Assembly (NCBI GenBank): GCA_035384605.1
Contig: DAOOIV010000007.1
Location: forward strand, 50,420-114,419
Source of the DNA: Phycisphaerae bacterium
Lineage (GTDB): Bacteria > Planctomycetota > Phycisphaerae > UBA1845 > PWPN01
Reading direction: 5' to 3'
Length of the DNA: 64,000 bases
The notes beneath the pieces were generated by a model. The model did not search any database and was not told the origin of the DNA. It saw only the letters and a program-made list of their open reading frames with translations. Shown here piece after piece: positions 1 through 14,768 of the stretch; positions within the stretch are counted from its first letter, which is position 1, and every line of letters begins with the position of its first letter. A program made the translations under genes and the position numbers.

Positions 1-1210
1 TCGTGTATTTGGCGGCATTCTTGCCATTGATCCTGGTGATCAGATCACCGGGGCGAACGCCGGCCCGGTATGCGGGCGAACCTTTGAGCGGCGAGACGAC
101 CAGGATGGGTTCGCCATCGTTCTTGCGAATCTGGATGCCCACGCCGCTGAAGCGGCCTTGCGTGTGTTTGTTGAATTCGGGCACATCGGCCGGCCAGATC
201 ATGTCGCTGAACTTGTCCAGCGGTTGCAGTGCTCCATAGGTGAACTCGCGAACGAGCACGGGTTGCGGGAACAAACCGTTCTCTTCATTGATTTCCAGAA
301 CCCGCTCGAAATGCGCTATCAGCTCATGCACGGTGAGCGAATCTTTGGCTTCCGCAAACCTGAGTCTGGCCTCGACGCGGGTGGAGAAATCAGACACCGC
401 CTCCTTGTCGTTGAGTTTCTCGAAGACCTTGGGCAGCTTCGGCGTCTTGGTCATGAGCAGCACTTGGCGCAGGGCTCCCAGCACGGCCTCGCGGAAATCG
501 GGCGTCTTGAGGTAGTCGGTGGAGATCTTGAGAAAGGCATCGTATGCCATGTCCTTAGAGATGTCTGCGACAGCCGACTCCCAATCCGACTCCGGTTCGT
601 AAGTCAGTTCCAGGCGAATATGGTCCTGGCACCGCTCCAGAGCCTTTCGGTAATCCCTGTTGAGGGGATAGAGATCCTGCAACCGGACGTAGACGCGGGC
701 GGCCGCATACCACTTGCCCTTGGCCTCGTACTCCTGGGCGGCCTTGACGGCGTTTTCAAGGGCTTCGACGACCCAAGCCTCCTTGAGGAAGTCGTCCGGG
801 TTGTCCGCAACGCTGTGAGCCAACGAAATGCTCACCAGCGCCTGGTGACGGCGTCCGGCGGCGACGTCCTCCTTGGCCCAAGAAACGTACTTGTGGTAGT
901 CCTTGCCGACTCGCTCCCGGCGACTTTTCTCAAAATCACCGTATTCGCTCAGCCAATCGCGAACATGGGCGACTCGTTCGTCGCTTACCCCGGTTGTCGC
1001 GAGGCTGTTGATGATCTCCGCAGCCTTGTCGATCCTGCCCAAGCCAACGAGGCCGAGTCCCTCGATCCACTGCTGTTGCTGAGCTGCGGTACCGATAGGC
1101 TTGTTTTCTTCGAGCGTGTCCGCCACGGATGCTCGCGGCGAGCGCACCACCGCCAGACCTGTGGCAAGCAGACACCACAACACCGTCGACGTCTTGAGCA
1201 GGCGCTTCAT
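1..1210 (-). CDS. S41-family C-terminal processing protease, N-terminal part (cut by window edge)
   Basis: Reading from the ATG at 1210 (AAGGAG 6 nt upstream) the frame stays open for 403 residues to the left edge. It begins with a signal peptide (basic start, hydrophobic core, likely cleavage after Ala30), then about 320 mostly helical residues with TPR-like character, then the start of a PDZ domain at about residue 350 (GRFSGVGIQI, later GSPAYRAGVRPGD and LITRINGK). That PDZ signature is typical of periplasmic carboxy-terminal processing proteases of peptidase family S41. The Ser-Lys catalytic domain would lie beyond the window, so protease activity is inferred from the PDZ type only. Such enzymes trim or degrade exported proteins. 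A PDZ protein of another class, for example a scaffold, remains possible. Confidence 0.8.
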   Translation of the reverse strand, partial: MKRLLKTSTVLWCLLATGLAVVRSPRASVADTLEENKPIGTAAQQQQWIEGLGLVGLGRIDKAAEIINSLATTGVSDERVAHVRDWLSEYGDFEKSRRERVGKDYHKYVSWAKEDVAAGRRHQALVSISLAHSVADNPDDFLKEAWVVEALENAVKAAQEYEAKGKWYAAARVYVRLQDLYPLNRDYRKALERCQDHIRLELTYEPESDWESAVADISKDMAYDAFLKISTDYLKTPDFREAVLGALRQVLLMTKTPKLPKVFEKLNDKEAVSDFSTRVEARLRFAEAKDSLTVHELIAHFERVLEINEENGLFPQPVLVREFTYGALQPLDKFSDMIWPADVPEFNKHTQGRFSGVGIQIRKNDGEPILVVSPLKGSPAYRAGVRPGDLITRINGKNAAKYT

Positions 1211-1905
1211 CAGCACTCCTTCAGATTCACATTCACCCTGGTTGCGGTCATCGCGCCAGGGCAGGTTGGCCGGCCTACAGGACCGAGCTGCCGCCCGTGC
1301 CATCGGCCGGATTGGCGGAACCGAGATTCGCCAGGACGGATTGTCGCGCGGCTCGTTGGGGTGGCACTAGCTCTCCCCGGACAGGCGTCGTCAACCCCAA
1401 AAGCTTAATTATATATACGACCTAGACATCGGCAATGCCGCACCTGGCGTCAGACAGGTGCAAAACCTCTGGCGAGTCTCGGCGCCGAAGGTCCCTTTTC
1501 GCATCACGTCGGTTCGTGATTTCGGCTTTCTCTGACTGCAAATTCGCGGCAGTTCTCGGCAAGGCGTCTACCGTCACTCGCGCGGCTTGTCGGCAGGCAG
1601 GTGTCGGATTTGGACGGCGGATGCGAAACAAGGAGAGCCGCACTCTGTAACCGATTGTCAAAAAGCAAGTTAGACGACAGCCATTGGCGGCTGATCCTCG
1701 GGTCTGGGTGAGGTTTGACAAGCGAACTGAAGGCCAGCCTGGGACGAGGCCCCGACCTGCCCGGAATAGTGTCGATGCCCAGCGTTGGCCGACCCCAGGC
1801 CGACAGCAAACCCAAGAAGATGCAATAAGTCTCTAAGCTCAATCCAAATAAATAGATACGAGAATTGATGCCCTGTGATTTTGTGCTCGGTATATAGCGA
1901 GGGAT
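1211..1905. other. Intergenic stretch without a recognisable gene
   Basis: About 700 bases between the divergent protease and folC genes. Short open frames on both strands have no recognisable motif, no good ribosome binding site and no consistent codon bias. An AT-rich patch around 1405-1425 probably belongs to the upstream control region of the protease gene. The right end leads into the folC promoter. Confidence 0.5.
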
Positions 1906-1934
1906 TTGACTGGGATCGGGCTTTTTGATAGTAT
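1906..1934 (+). promoter_or_regulatory. Sigma-70-like promoter of folC
   Basis: TTGACT (1906-1911), a 17-nt spacer, then TAGTAT (1929-1934). Transcription would begin near 1941, right at the ATG at 1943, so the message is either leaderless or starts translation at the second in-frame ATG (1970). The TTG at 1925 in the same frame lies inside the promoter and is not a likely start. Confidence 0.65.
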
Positions 1935-1942
1935 GGCGGCCT

Positions 1943-3349
1943 ATGGCTCGGTCCACGACGGCAAAGACAATGGCAAAGAAAGCAGTTTCCGGCTCCATCC
2001 GAACCTATCGGTCAGCATTAACCTTCCTGGACTCGATGGTAAACCACGAGAAGATGACCCGGGTGGGGTACACACCACGGAACTTCAACCTCGCGAGGAT
2101 GACCCGGCTGTTATCGGGCTTGGGCAATCCTCATCGGGAGTTCAAGTCGGTTCACATTGCCGGAACCAAGGGCAAGGGCTCGACCGCAGCGATGCTGTCG
2201 GCGATGCTTTCCAATTGCAATCTCAAAGTGGGGCTGTATACATCGCCGCACTTGCTGGATGTTCGAGAGCGCATCCAGATTGACGGCAAGATGATCAGCG
2301 AGCAGGACATGACCCACCTCATGGGCCGGATCGCACCGGTGGTTCGCCGTCTGGGTAAGGACGAACCCACCTATTTTGAAATCCTGACCGCTCTGGCGTT
2401 TCTCTATTTTGCTGAGCAGCAGCTCGACATAGCGGTGGTTGAGACCGGCATGGGTGGGCGGTTGGACTCCACTAACGTGCTGAGACCGGAAGTCTGCGCT
2501 ATCACGAGCATCAGTTACGATCACATGGGTCAGCTTGGGCTCACGCTGGACAAGATAGCCGAGGAGAAGGCCGGCATTTTCAAGCCAGGAATTCCCGCGA
2601 TCAGCGCCCCCCAAGCGCCTGAGGCCAAGGCGGCTCTTCAGCGCGTTGCAGCCAAGGTGAAATGTCCGCTGCTGTTCACCGGCAAGGACATTGAGTTCAG
2701 CTACCGCTTCGAATCGACACGGCCGATTGGGCCGCATACGTGCGTCAGCCTCATCACGGCAAACAGCCGTTTCGAGCATCTGCCGGTACCCTTGATGGGA
2801 GAGCATCAGGCGATCAACTGCGGGCTGGCGCTCAGTGTCATGGCGACGCTCAAGGAGCGAGGCTTTAAGCTGGAGGATCAGTCGGTCATCGAAGGGCTCG
2901 CCAAGGCGAAGCTTCCGGGGCGCATGGAAACCATCCACGAAAACCCTCGAATCATGGTCGATGGAGCCCACAACGCAGCCAGCGTCGAGGCACTGATGCG
3001 GGCGATCGGTCAGAACATCCCATACGACTCGATGGTCGTCATTTTCGGCTGCCGGTCTGATAAAGACATCAGCGGCATGCTGAACCATATCCAGCTTGGA
3101 GCCGACAAGGTGATCTTCACCGAAGGAGGCATTCCGCGAGCCGCAGACCCGGGGGAGCTTGCCGCCGAGTACATCGAGCGATGCGGCAAGATGGCCCAGG
3201 TGGCCCATACCCTTGAGGAAGCCCTGGAGATCGCGGAACGAGCGGTGACTCGCGAGGATATCATCTGCATCACCGGTTCGTTCCACCTGGTCGGCCACGC
3301 GAAGAGGCTGATTGCCTCGCGAACCGCCGCCGGTTCCGTTGCCTCCTGA
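1943..3349 (+). CDS. folC: Folylpolyglutamate synthase / dihydrofolate synthase
   Basis: ATP-dependent ligase that adds glutamate to folates (and in many bacteria also makes dihydrofolate), acting in the cytoplasm. The 468-residue product has the Mur-ligase-type P-loop GTKGKGST at about residues 74-81, the family block VVETGMGGRLDSTNVL, then ITSISYDHMGQLG and EEKAGIFKPG, and the C-terminal-domain motif MVDGAHNAASVEAL. Length matches the family (about 420-470). The start at 1943 or 1970 is favoured because the promoter ends at 1934. A tract of A followed by a GCGCCG/CGGCGC stem at 3352-3390 would terminate only minus-strand transcripts, so no clear terminator follows this gene. Confidence 0.95.
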   Translation: MARSTTAKTMAKKAVSGSIRTYRSALTFLDSMVNHEKMTRVGYTPRNFNLARMTRLLSGLGNPHREFKSVHIAGTKGKGSTAAMLSAMLSNCNLKVGLYTSPHLLDVRERIQIDGKMISEQDMTHLMGRIAPVVRRLGKDEPTYFEILTALAFLYFAEQQLDIAVVETGMGGRLDSTNVLRPEVCAITSISYDHMGQLGLTLDKIAEEKAGIFKPGIPAISAPQAPEAKAALQRVAAKVKCPLLFTGKDIEFSYRFESTRPIGPHTCVSLITANSRFEHLPVPLMGEHQAINCGLALSVMATLKERGFKLEDQSVIEGLAKAKLPGRMETIHENPRIMVDGAHNAASVEALMRAIGQNIPYDSMVVIFGCRSDKDISGMLNHIQLGADKVIFTEGGIPRAADPGELAAEYIERCGKMAQVAHTLEEALEIAERAVTREDIICITGSFHLVGHAKRLIASRTAAGSVAS

Positions 3350-3558
3350 AAAAAAGCGCCGGCGGTAGTGACGGTTCACGGCGCTGCGGTGTGCCCTGCT
3401 CTTGGGATGGTCGATCGTCCGGCCAATGCGACCCAGAGTGTAGCTGTCAGTCGGCCAGACCATATCGCGGTCGAGAGAAGACATTGATCGACACCGGTGC
3501 CGGTGATAGAGTACGAAGCGTCTGTCTCGGCGTTCATCTCAAGACAAGGAGACCGCAC

Positions 3559-4896
3559 ATGGCCGGCTTGAATCCGCACCGGAGCATCGTGTCGCTGACC
3601 CTGCTCGCGGTAGTGATCTGTGTTCAAGGCGGAGCTTGCCTGCCCCGAACAACGCCTGACGAAGGTAAGGGCAACCGCGCCGGTGAGACGGTGCGCAAAA
3701 CCATCGGATCTGAGGGCGGCGTGATCGAGGCCATCAACAGCCGCGGTGACACGATCCGCCTGGAGATACCGTCGGGCGCGTTGTCGGGATCTGTTGACAT
3801 CTCGGTCGACCCACTGGATGAGCCGCCGGCCAACCCGATCGGGGAGAACGTGTTTCCTGGCGTTGATCTGGCACCGGACGGTCTGATGCTGCTGAAAGCC
3901 GCCACATTGAAGGTCTCGCCGGCCGAGGGAACGGTTGACGCGCGGGCTCTCCTGTTCCATCTGCGACAGGCGGACTTCGTCGTGCCGATTTCGGAGCAGG
4001 AGGTGAACGGAGGCGTGATTTCCGGGAAGATCCGGCACTTCAGCAGTTACCTGGGCGGATCGCCGTCCGGTAACGAGGCCTCGCAACAGGCCGGCCAAGC
4101 CGCCGGTCAATCGCAAGGCTCATCCCACTGGCAATCGACGCTTGATGACGTCGGCGGCTTGTTGCAGTGGGGCGAATGGTTCCAGTCACAAGGCATGGAG
4201 AGCGAGGCTCAGGATTCGTTCAAAGAAGCCGAGGAACGCTTGCGTGAGGCCATCGAGTGTTTCCTGGATCCGGGTTGTCATGTCGTACCGATCGACATCT
4301 GCGACGACGATTACGTGCGCGAAGCCCTGGCTTACCTCGGCCAGGCTCAGTTGTTGGGCTTCGACGAGGAATCGGAGTTGATGCAAGATCTTCACACTGC
4401 CGTGACGCACCTGCTCAACCAGTGCACGAACCGGTTCGCCATCGAGTACGACTATTTGCAGACGGTCGACTACGCCTCGTACAGCCACGACATCCACGTC
4501 ACCGGCCAGGTCCTTTTCTCGCTGCCGATCTACGTCGTCGGTGACATCGGGGCGCTGCAGGCAACCGGCCAAGGCACTGTGAACGGCACGATCACGGGGG
4601 CTGCGGACGAGTGCACCATCACCGGCAGTTTTACGATCAACGTCGTGGTGGAGGGCGAACTGGAGGCCGACGAGATGGGTCAACCCTGGCTGAACCTGCG
4701 CCTCAATGAGAGTTGGTATGCCAGCGGACAACAAACCGTGGTTTGCCCGGACGAGAGCAGCGATTTACCACTGTTTCCTGTTCAGTCCGTCCAGAACGTC
4801 CGTCTGCTCATGCAGGACGGCTACGTTCTCGAGCAGCCTCATTTGGAGACTCAGGGACACTACCGGTGGACGCTGCACGTGCTCCATCTGTGGTAA
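3559..4896 (+). CDS. Secreted or lipid-anchored protein with ZU5-like N-terminal domain
   Basis: 445 residues from an ATG preceded by AAGGAG at good spacing. An in-frame extension upstream to 3391 has no such support. The N-terminus is a signal sequence ending in VQGGAC, which may be a lipobox although its -3 residue is atypical. Residues about 45-130 (GSEGGVIEAINS, then RLEIPSGALSGSVDISV) resemble the ZU5/Ig-like beta domains found in bacterial surface lipoproteins. A Gln/Ser/Gly-rich linker follows, then an alpha-helical segment (about 200-300) with paired cysteines, then a beta-rich C-terminal half. Function unknown. It probably sits on the cell surface or in the periplasm. Confidence 0.7.
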   Translation: MAGLNPHRSIVSLTLLAVVICVQGGACLPRTTPDEGKGNRAGETVRKTIGSEGGVIEAINSRGDTIRLEIPSGALSGSVDISVDPLDEPPANPIGENVFPGVDLAPDGLMLLKAATLKVSPAEGTVDARALLFHLRQADFVVPISEQEVNGGVISGKIRHFSSYLGGSPSGNEASQQAGQAAGQSQGSSHWQSTLDDVGGLLQWGEWFQSQGMESEAQDSFKEAEERLREAIECFLDPGCHVVPIDICDDDYVREALAYLGQAQLLGFDEESELMQDLHTAVTHLLNQCTNRFAIEYDYLQTVDYASYSHDIHVTGQVLFSLPIYVVGDIGALQATGQGTVNGTITGAADECTITGSFTINVVVEGELEADEMGQPWLNLRLNESWYASGQQTVVCPDESSDLPLFPVQSVQNVRLLMQDGYVLEQPHLETQGHYRWTLHVLHLW

Positions 4897-5009
4897 GCGG
4901 CTTCCGAGAGCTTCTGCGAAGACCTGTGGGCGGCGTCTTCGGCTCGTGGAGATGAGGACCAAGCCCGCGCAGCCGCCAGGATGGCAACGAAGGTGATCTG
5001 CCCCGAGCG

Positions 5010-5738
5010 TCAGCGGTTTTCCGGAGCAAGGTTGATGATGCGAGCGTTCGGTAAGTGAAAGGTCAGCACCAAGCGAGCGAGGTTGAGCCAGGAACGGCAT
5101 CGGTCAAGGACGACGCTATCGGCAGTTGCGATGATGGCGCTGGAATCGGCCAGCACGGTATCAGGGTTCGTGACGAGTTCGATTTCCCAGGTCCACCCCC
5201 GCCTGGCCGCGAGATCCCTCATCTGGCTCCGCAGTCGACCGGAGTTGGAGACGGGGCTGTCGAGCAGCCAGAGGCAGCGTTGGGGCCGGAGGGCGGCTAC
5301 GGTCTCGCCGATCAGGCCCAGTGCCGGGCCGGTTTCTCGGACCTTGCGGAAGGTCCCGTGCATGCTGGCCATGTCGCGGTAGCAGCCGTCCCGTCCCTGA
5401 ATGACGACCCCGCCGGCCAGAGCGGCTTCGACAGTTGTCAGGACGTTGTATCCATCAACAGCCAATTCGCTCGCGCTCACTGCCCCGGGCGGGACTTCGC
5501 GTTGCCTCCGTGTAGCCAATGCGTCATCGGAGCAGGAGCACCTCATCACCGCGATTCTCTGCCGCTGCGTCAGTCCGAAGTGATCGCCAACCAGTTTGAG
5601 GGCCGATTTCTCGGCATAACCCCTGCCAAGCAGAAAAGACAGGTCTCCGACGGCAGCTCGAAGAATCGGCCATTGGGACTCGGCAAACAGTCGGGCATCA
5701 TCCGGGTGAGGGCCGCGATGCGATCTCTTGTCAGGCAT
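5010..5738 (-). CDS. DUF434 / DUF5616-type protein
   Basis: 242 residues. Residues about 8-75 (RGPHPDDARLF, AVGDLSFLLGRGYAEKSAL, VGDHFGLTQRQRIAVMRC) match my memory of the DUF434 family. The second half begins with LAVDGYNVLTTVEAALAGG, a PIN-like acidic motif, and continues with LWLLDSPVSNSG and IIATADSVVLDR, as in the DUF5616 domain that usually follows DUF434. No biochemical role is established for the family. The PIN-like fold hints at a nucleic-acid role but this is inference. It converges with the lipoprotein-like gene on the other strand. The start ATG at 5738 has a weak AGGA. Confidence 0.8.
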   Translation of the reverse strand: MPDKRSHRGPHPDDARLFAESQWPILRAAVGDLSFLLGRGYAEKSALKLVGDHFGLTQRQRIAVMRCSCSDDALATRRQREVPPGAVSASELAVDGYNVLTTVEAALAGGVVIQGRDGCYRDMASMHGTFRKVRETGPALGLIGETVAALRPQRCLWLLDSPVSNSGRLRSQMRDLAARRGWTWEIELVTNPDTVLADSSAIIATADSVVLDRCRSWLNLARLVLTFHLPNARIINLAPENR

Positions 5739-5780
5739 AGGGTGTTCCTGTCAACCGGTGCCGGATCGGCTCAATTACCC

Positions 5781-5873
5781 AAGGCGGACCGCCTTTTTGC
5801 AGACCGCAATCCAAGCGCACTGCGATCCAGAAACATGCGCGCAAGCCGCACAGACATCCAGCCATAAGGTTCT
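5781..5873 (+). repeat. 93-bp interspersed repeat, copy A
   Basis: First of two abutting copies. It opens with the perfect palindrome AAGGCGG-A-CCGCCTT, followed by TTGCAGACCGCAA, a near-palindrome on the same core, then a conserved tail ending AAGGTTCT. It differs from copy B at about ten positions. Not a coding gene: the frames through it are conserved only because the DNA is. Confidence 0.85.
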
Positions 5874-5966
5874 AAGGCGGACCGCCTTTTTGCGGACCGC
5901 AACCCAAGCGCTCTGCGATCAAGAAACATGCGCGCAAGTCGCACAGATGTCTGGCCGTAAGGTTCT
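5874..5966 (+). repeat. 93-bp interspersed repeat, copy B
   Basis: Directly follows copy A with no spacer and has the same 93-bp length. It carries both perfect palindromes, AAGGCGGACCGCCTT and TTGCGGACCGCAA, and ends AAGGTTCT. Closest to copy C at 14675. Confidence 0.85.
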
Positions 5967-6431
5967 AATTCTACCTCTCCCAACCCAAATGACATACCGC
6001 CGAGGACCGTTTCCATAAGCGGCCAGATCCGTGACGCTGTAGCCCTTCTTTCACAATCCCGAGCGATCGATACCGCGAAGGACGGGTCAGACGCAAGGCG
6101 AACACGGTTCCGCGAGGCATTCGGCGTGTACATACCTTGGGGGCCACGGGCGGTTCGTCCGACCGAGCAGGCCCGGCGGGCAGAGGGTACCGGCAAACAA
6201 GCGGCCAGCGGCAGCTCCAGAATTCTCTCGAACCCATTGAATTACCACCTTGGTAGGAAGGGTTATTTCGGTTAGCATATGCCATGAAGTGCTTGCGGAA
6301 GCCTCTCGACGTGCGGCCGCGTCGCGGCATGGGCCAGCAATCTGGGCCATATCGGTCTTGGGCGCGTCTTGCACCCAATAGCGGCAGAGGAAGACTTCCG
6401 CGGTTTTTCACTTCCCGGAGGTCGTTGCACT
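5967..6431. other. Intergenic stretch without a recognisable gene
   Basis: About 465 bases between the tandem repeat and the zinc-ribbon gene. No frame shows a motif or a credible start. The last bases hold GGAGGT, the ribosome binding site of the next gene. Nothing else seen. Confidence 0.5.
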
Positions 6432-6887
6432 ATGGAGGACACGCAATCAGAGCGTATCACCGTGAGGTGCGAGTGTGGCGCAAAGCTGGGACTGCGGGCC
6501 TCTTTTGCCGGGCACAAGGCCAAGTGTCCCAAGTGCAGCAGATCCTTCATCATACCAGCAACTGACGGTCGCGCAAGCATCGCAGCACCCGCGTATCCAA
6601 GCCCGGGGATGCCCAAGCAGGAGTCCCGACCCGCAACGGCGAGCCAGAAGACCGTCATGGTGGGTTGTCCGGCGTGTGGCAAGCACATCCGCGTGCCCGC
6701 GAACACAACCGGCCGAAAGGCGCGCTGTCCGGCCTGCGAGGGTGTGTTCGTCATCGGTCATGCAGCCGCGAGTCCCACGGTTGGGATTCAACCGGGACCG
6801 GTATCGGAACCTGCGGCGAAACCGGCGCCGAAGCCCGCTCCGGTTTCGGAGTCGCCTCTGCCAGAGGAATACCAAAAGCAGGATTGA
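6432..6887 (+). CDS. Zinc-ribbon protein, N-terminal part of a frameshifted gene
   Basis: 151 residues from an ATG with GGAGGT about 9 nt upstream. It has two zinc ribbons of the planctomycete type: CECGAKLGLR...CPKC near residues 13-32, and CPACGKHIRVPA...CPAC near residues 77-98. A Pro/Ala/Lys-rich linker ends at a TGA (6885-6887). The frame that follows, shifted by one base, continues with a third zinc ribbon and membrane segments, as expected for one long protein. Removing one T of the TT at 6884-6885 joins the two frames cleanly. I therefore read this and the next entry as one gene broken by a 1-nt insertion, either real or a sequencing or assembly error. Confidence 0.75.
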   Translation: MEDTQSERITVRCECGAKLGLRASFAGHKAKCPKCSRSFIIPATDGRASIAAPAYPSPGMPKQESRPATASQKTVMVGCPACGKHIRVPANTTGRKARCPACEGVFVIGHAAASPTVGIQPGPVSEPAAKPAPKPAPVSESPLPEEYQKQD

Positions 6888-6888
6888 T

Positions 6889-8064
6889 GGTACTTACGGA
6901 TGGTCGGACGATGGTGGTTCCCTGCTGACCGAGGCGTCGCAGCAGCCGGCCGCAGACATCGGCACGGCATACAAGCTGTGCCCGAACTGTGGCCAGACCA
7001 TGCCTGCGAAGGCCCGACTGTGTGTGGCGTGCGGCTTTGACACCAAGACCGGACGTCGCATGCAGGATACGGCCATCAGCGGGGGCGGAAGCGGCGCACT
7101 GACCGCCGTCGGCGGAGTACTCGGGTCGGCCGTCAGGTCGAGCGGCGCGCTGTTGCTGGGCACGCTGTTGAGCTTCCTTGGAGCGATGCTGGGCGCGGCA
7201 ATCTGGGCCGGCGTTGCCTATGCCATTCATCTTCAAATCGGCTGGATCGCATGGGCCATCGGCGGGCTGGCGGGAGGCGGCATGTACCTCGGTTACCGCA
7301 ACCAAAGCACGCCGGCCGGACTGATCGCCTCGTTCATGGCGGTTCTAGGCATCGTCGTCGGTAAGATCGGTGTCTTCGTTATCGTGGTCTTGTCGGTGGC
7401 GGCCAGCATGATGCCCGCGATGAGCAACTCTGGCGCGGTTCATACCGCCGTTCGCAGCGAGGGTGAGGAAACCGCCATGATGACGGAGAGGTACGTTCTG
7501 GCCTCCCACCACGCCACTTTGAAGGCCAATCGCCAGGGATTGAGTTATGACGATCCGCAGCGGGAAGCCCTTTACGCCCAGGAACAGCAGCGATTCAAGG
7601 ACATGCCTGAGGATCGGGTCAAGAAGGCTATGGAGGAGATGAAGCAGTGGGAACAGGGCGGCAAATGGGAAGATGCGGCCTATGTTCGAGACTTTCTCAT
7701 CTATTCGTATATAGACGAGGCCCTGGAGACCGAGGCGAGCAAGAGGGGCGTTGACACGGACGAGCTCGAAGTGAACGCTGCACAATGGGCACAATATCAC
7801 CGGGCGGCCGCCAAGCGGGCCGACAGCATCGCAGAGAATCAGCGAGTGGTCGAGGCGAAGCGAATCGAGCGCGATCGGAACGAAGAGAGTGAGAGGGCCC
7901 TCGTCGAAGCCGAAAAAGAGTTCGAGGACGCCGCCGGCAAAGCTGCCATAGGACTGCTCGGGCTGTTTTTCAGCGCATTGTTCGGCTGGATGGATGTCCT
8001 CTTCATCATTCTGGCGGTTGCCACGGCATACCATCTGGCGTCCGGTCTGTCGTTCGGCGGTTGA
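6889..8064 (+). CDS. Zinc-ribbon membrane protein, C-terminal part of the frameshifted gene
   Basis: 391 codons continuing the preceding gene in the next frame. It opens with a zinc ribbon (LCPNCGQTMPAKARLCVACG), then three or four hydrophobic segments: about 7126-7230, 7235-7290 and 7315-7430. A long charged, probably helical segment rich in Glu, Lys and Ala follows, and the protein ends in a final hydrophobic helix (about 7945-8040). No good start codon with ribosome binding site lies near the beginning of this frame, which supports the frameshift reading over two separate genes. Function unknown. The N-terminal ribbons would face the cytoplasm. Confidence 0.7.
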   Translation, partial: GTYGWSDDGGSLLTEASQQPAADIGTAYKLCPNCGQTMPAKARLCVACGFDTKTGRRMQDTAISGGGSGALTAVGGVLGSAVRSSGALLLGTLLSFLGAMLGAAIWAGVAYAIHLQIGWIAWAIGGLAGGGMYLGYRNQSTPAGLIASFMAVLGIVVGKIGVFVIVVLSVAASMMPAMSNSGAVHTAVRSEGEETAMMTERYVLASHHATLKANRQGLSYDDPQREALYAQEQQRFKDMPEDRVKKAMEEMKQWEQGGKWEDAAYVRDFLIYSYIDEALETEASKRGVDTDELEVNAAQWAQYHRAAAKRADSIAENQRVVEAKRIERDRNEESERALVEAEKEFEDAAGKAAIGLLGLFFSALFGWMDVLFIILAVATAYHLASGLSFGG

Positions 8065-8225
8065 TTGCAACGCACCCCCGTTTTCAGTACTGTCCGGCCG
8101 GCTCATTCCGGCCGATAGGGCTGTTTTCTGCTCAACCCGTCGGGTCCAAGCTCACCTGATGCCGATAAACCTGATAGGCAGAATGGAATCTGCCACGGAT
8201 AGTCCACGCGCCAAAGGATGGGCCC

Positions 8226-14387
<6,162 letters not shown>

Positions 14388-14525
14388 GACCGGTCCCACG
14401 CGCCACATCCCTTTGCGACACCCGGGCGAACCGCCAAGGTGTTACACACCCGTTACACCCCGGCGTCCAAACACAGCGTAGATTTCTATGTAGCCGACGC
14501 TCCACCCTCTACCAAGGAGTCTGCC

Positions 14526-14674
14526 ATGACAAGCCGTCACCATCCTCGCCTGATTGTCGCCACTGTTCTGTGTGCCGGGTGCCGGGCGCGATGCTCATGG
14601 CTCTGCGCGGGCAGGCCGATTCCAACGCTCCGGAGGACTGTTTCGTTGAACGCAAGTATCTTTCATGGCATCCT
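14526..14674 (+). pseudogene. Possible 5' remnant of a secreted-protein gene, ended by repeat copy C
   Basis: A strong AAGGAG stands 9 nt before the ATG at 14526. The start (MTSRHHPRLIVATVLCA) looks like a signal peptide. After a shift of one frame near 14578 the h-region continues (PGAMLMALRGQA) into DSNAPEDCFVERKYLSWHP, just before repeat copy C at 14675. Without a shift, the frame runs through a poor sequence and the repeat into the next gene. I read this as the wreck of a gene start interrupted by the repeat. It could instead be a chance frame in the leader of the following gene. Confidence 0.35.
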
Positions 14675-14767
14675 AAGGCGGACCGCCTTTTTGCGGGCCG
14701 CAACCCAAGCGCTCTGCGATCCAGAAACATGCGCGCAAGCCGCACAGATGTCTGGCCGTAAGGTTCC
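14675..14767 (+). repeat. 93-bp interspersed repeat, copy C
   Basis: Same length and order as copies A and B: AAGGCGGACCGCCTT, then TTGCGGGCCGCAA, ending AAGGTTCC. It lies immediately upstream of the ATG at 14769, so that its terminal TAAGG is the only ribosome-binding-like sequence for that start. Confidence 0.85.
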
Positions 14768-14768
14768 A

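Noticed and set aside
1211..1905. tRNA or small RNA gene in the long gap before folC
   Set aside because: No cloverleaf or T-loop GTTCRANNC could be found. The rest of the window was scanned by eye in the same way without a convincing tRNA.
3350..3392. Terminator after folC
   Set aside because: The A run precedes the hairpin on the plus strand, so the structure could only terminate transcription in the minus direction, where no gene is known.
2111..3484. A 457-residue frame antisense to folC
   Set aside because: FolC motifs are unmistakable on the plus strand. The antisense frame is a by-product of GC-rich codon use.
5055..5867. A 270-residue plus-strand frame opposite the DUF434 gene
   Set aside because: It lies antisense to a well-supported gene, has no ribosome binding site, and runs into repeat copy A.
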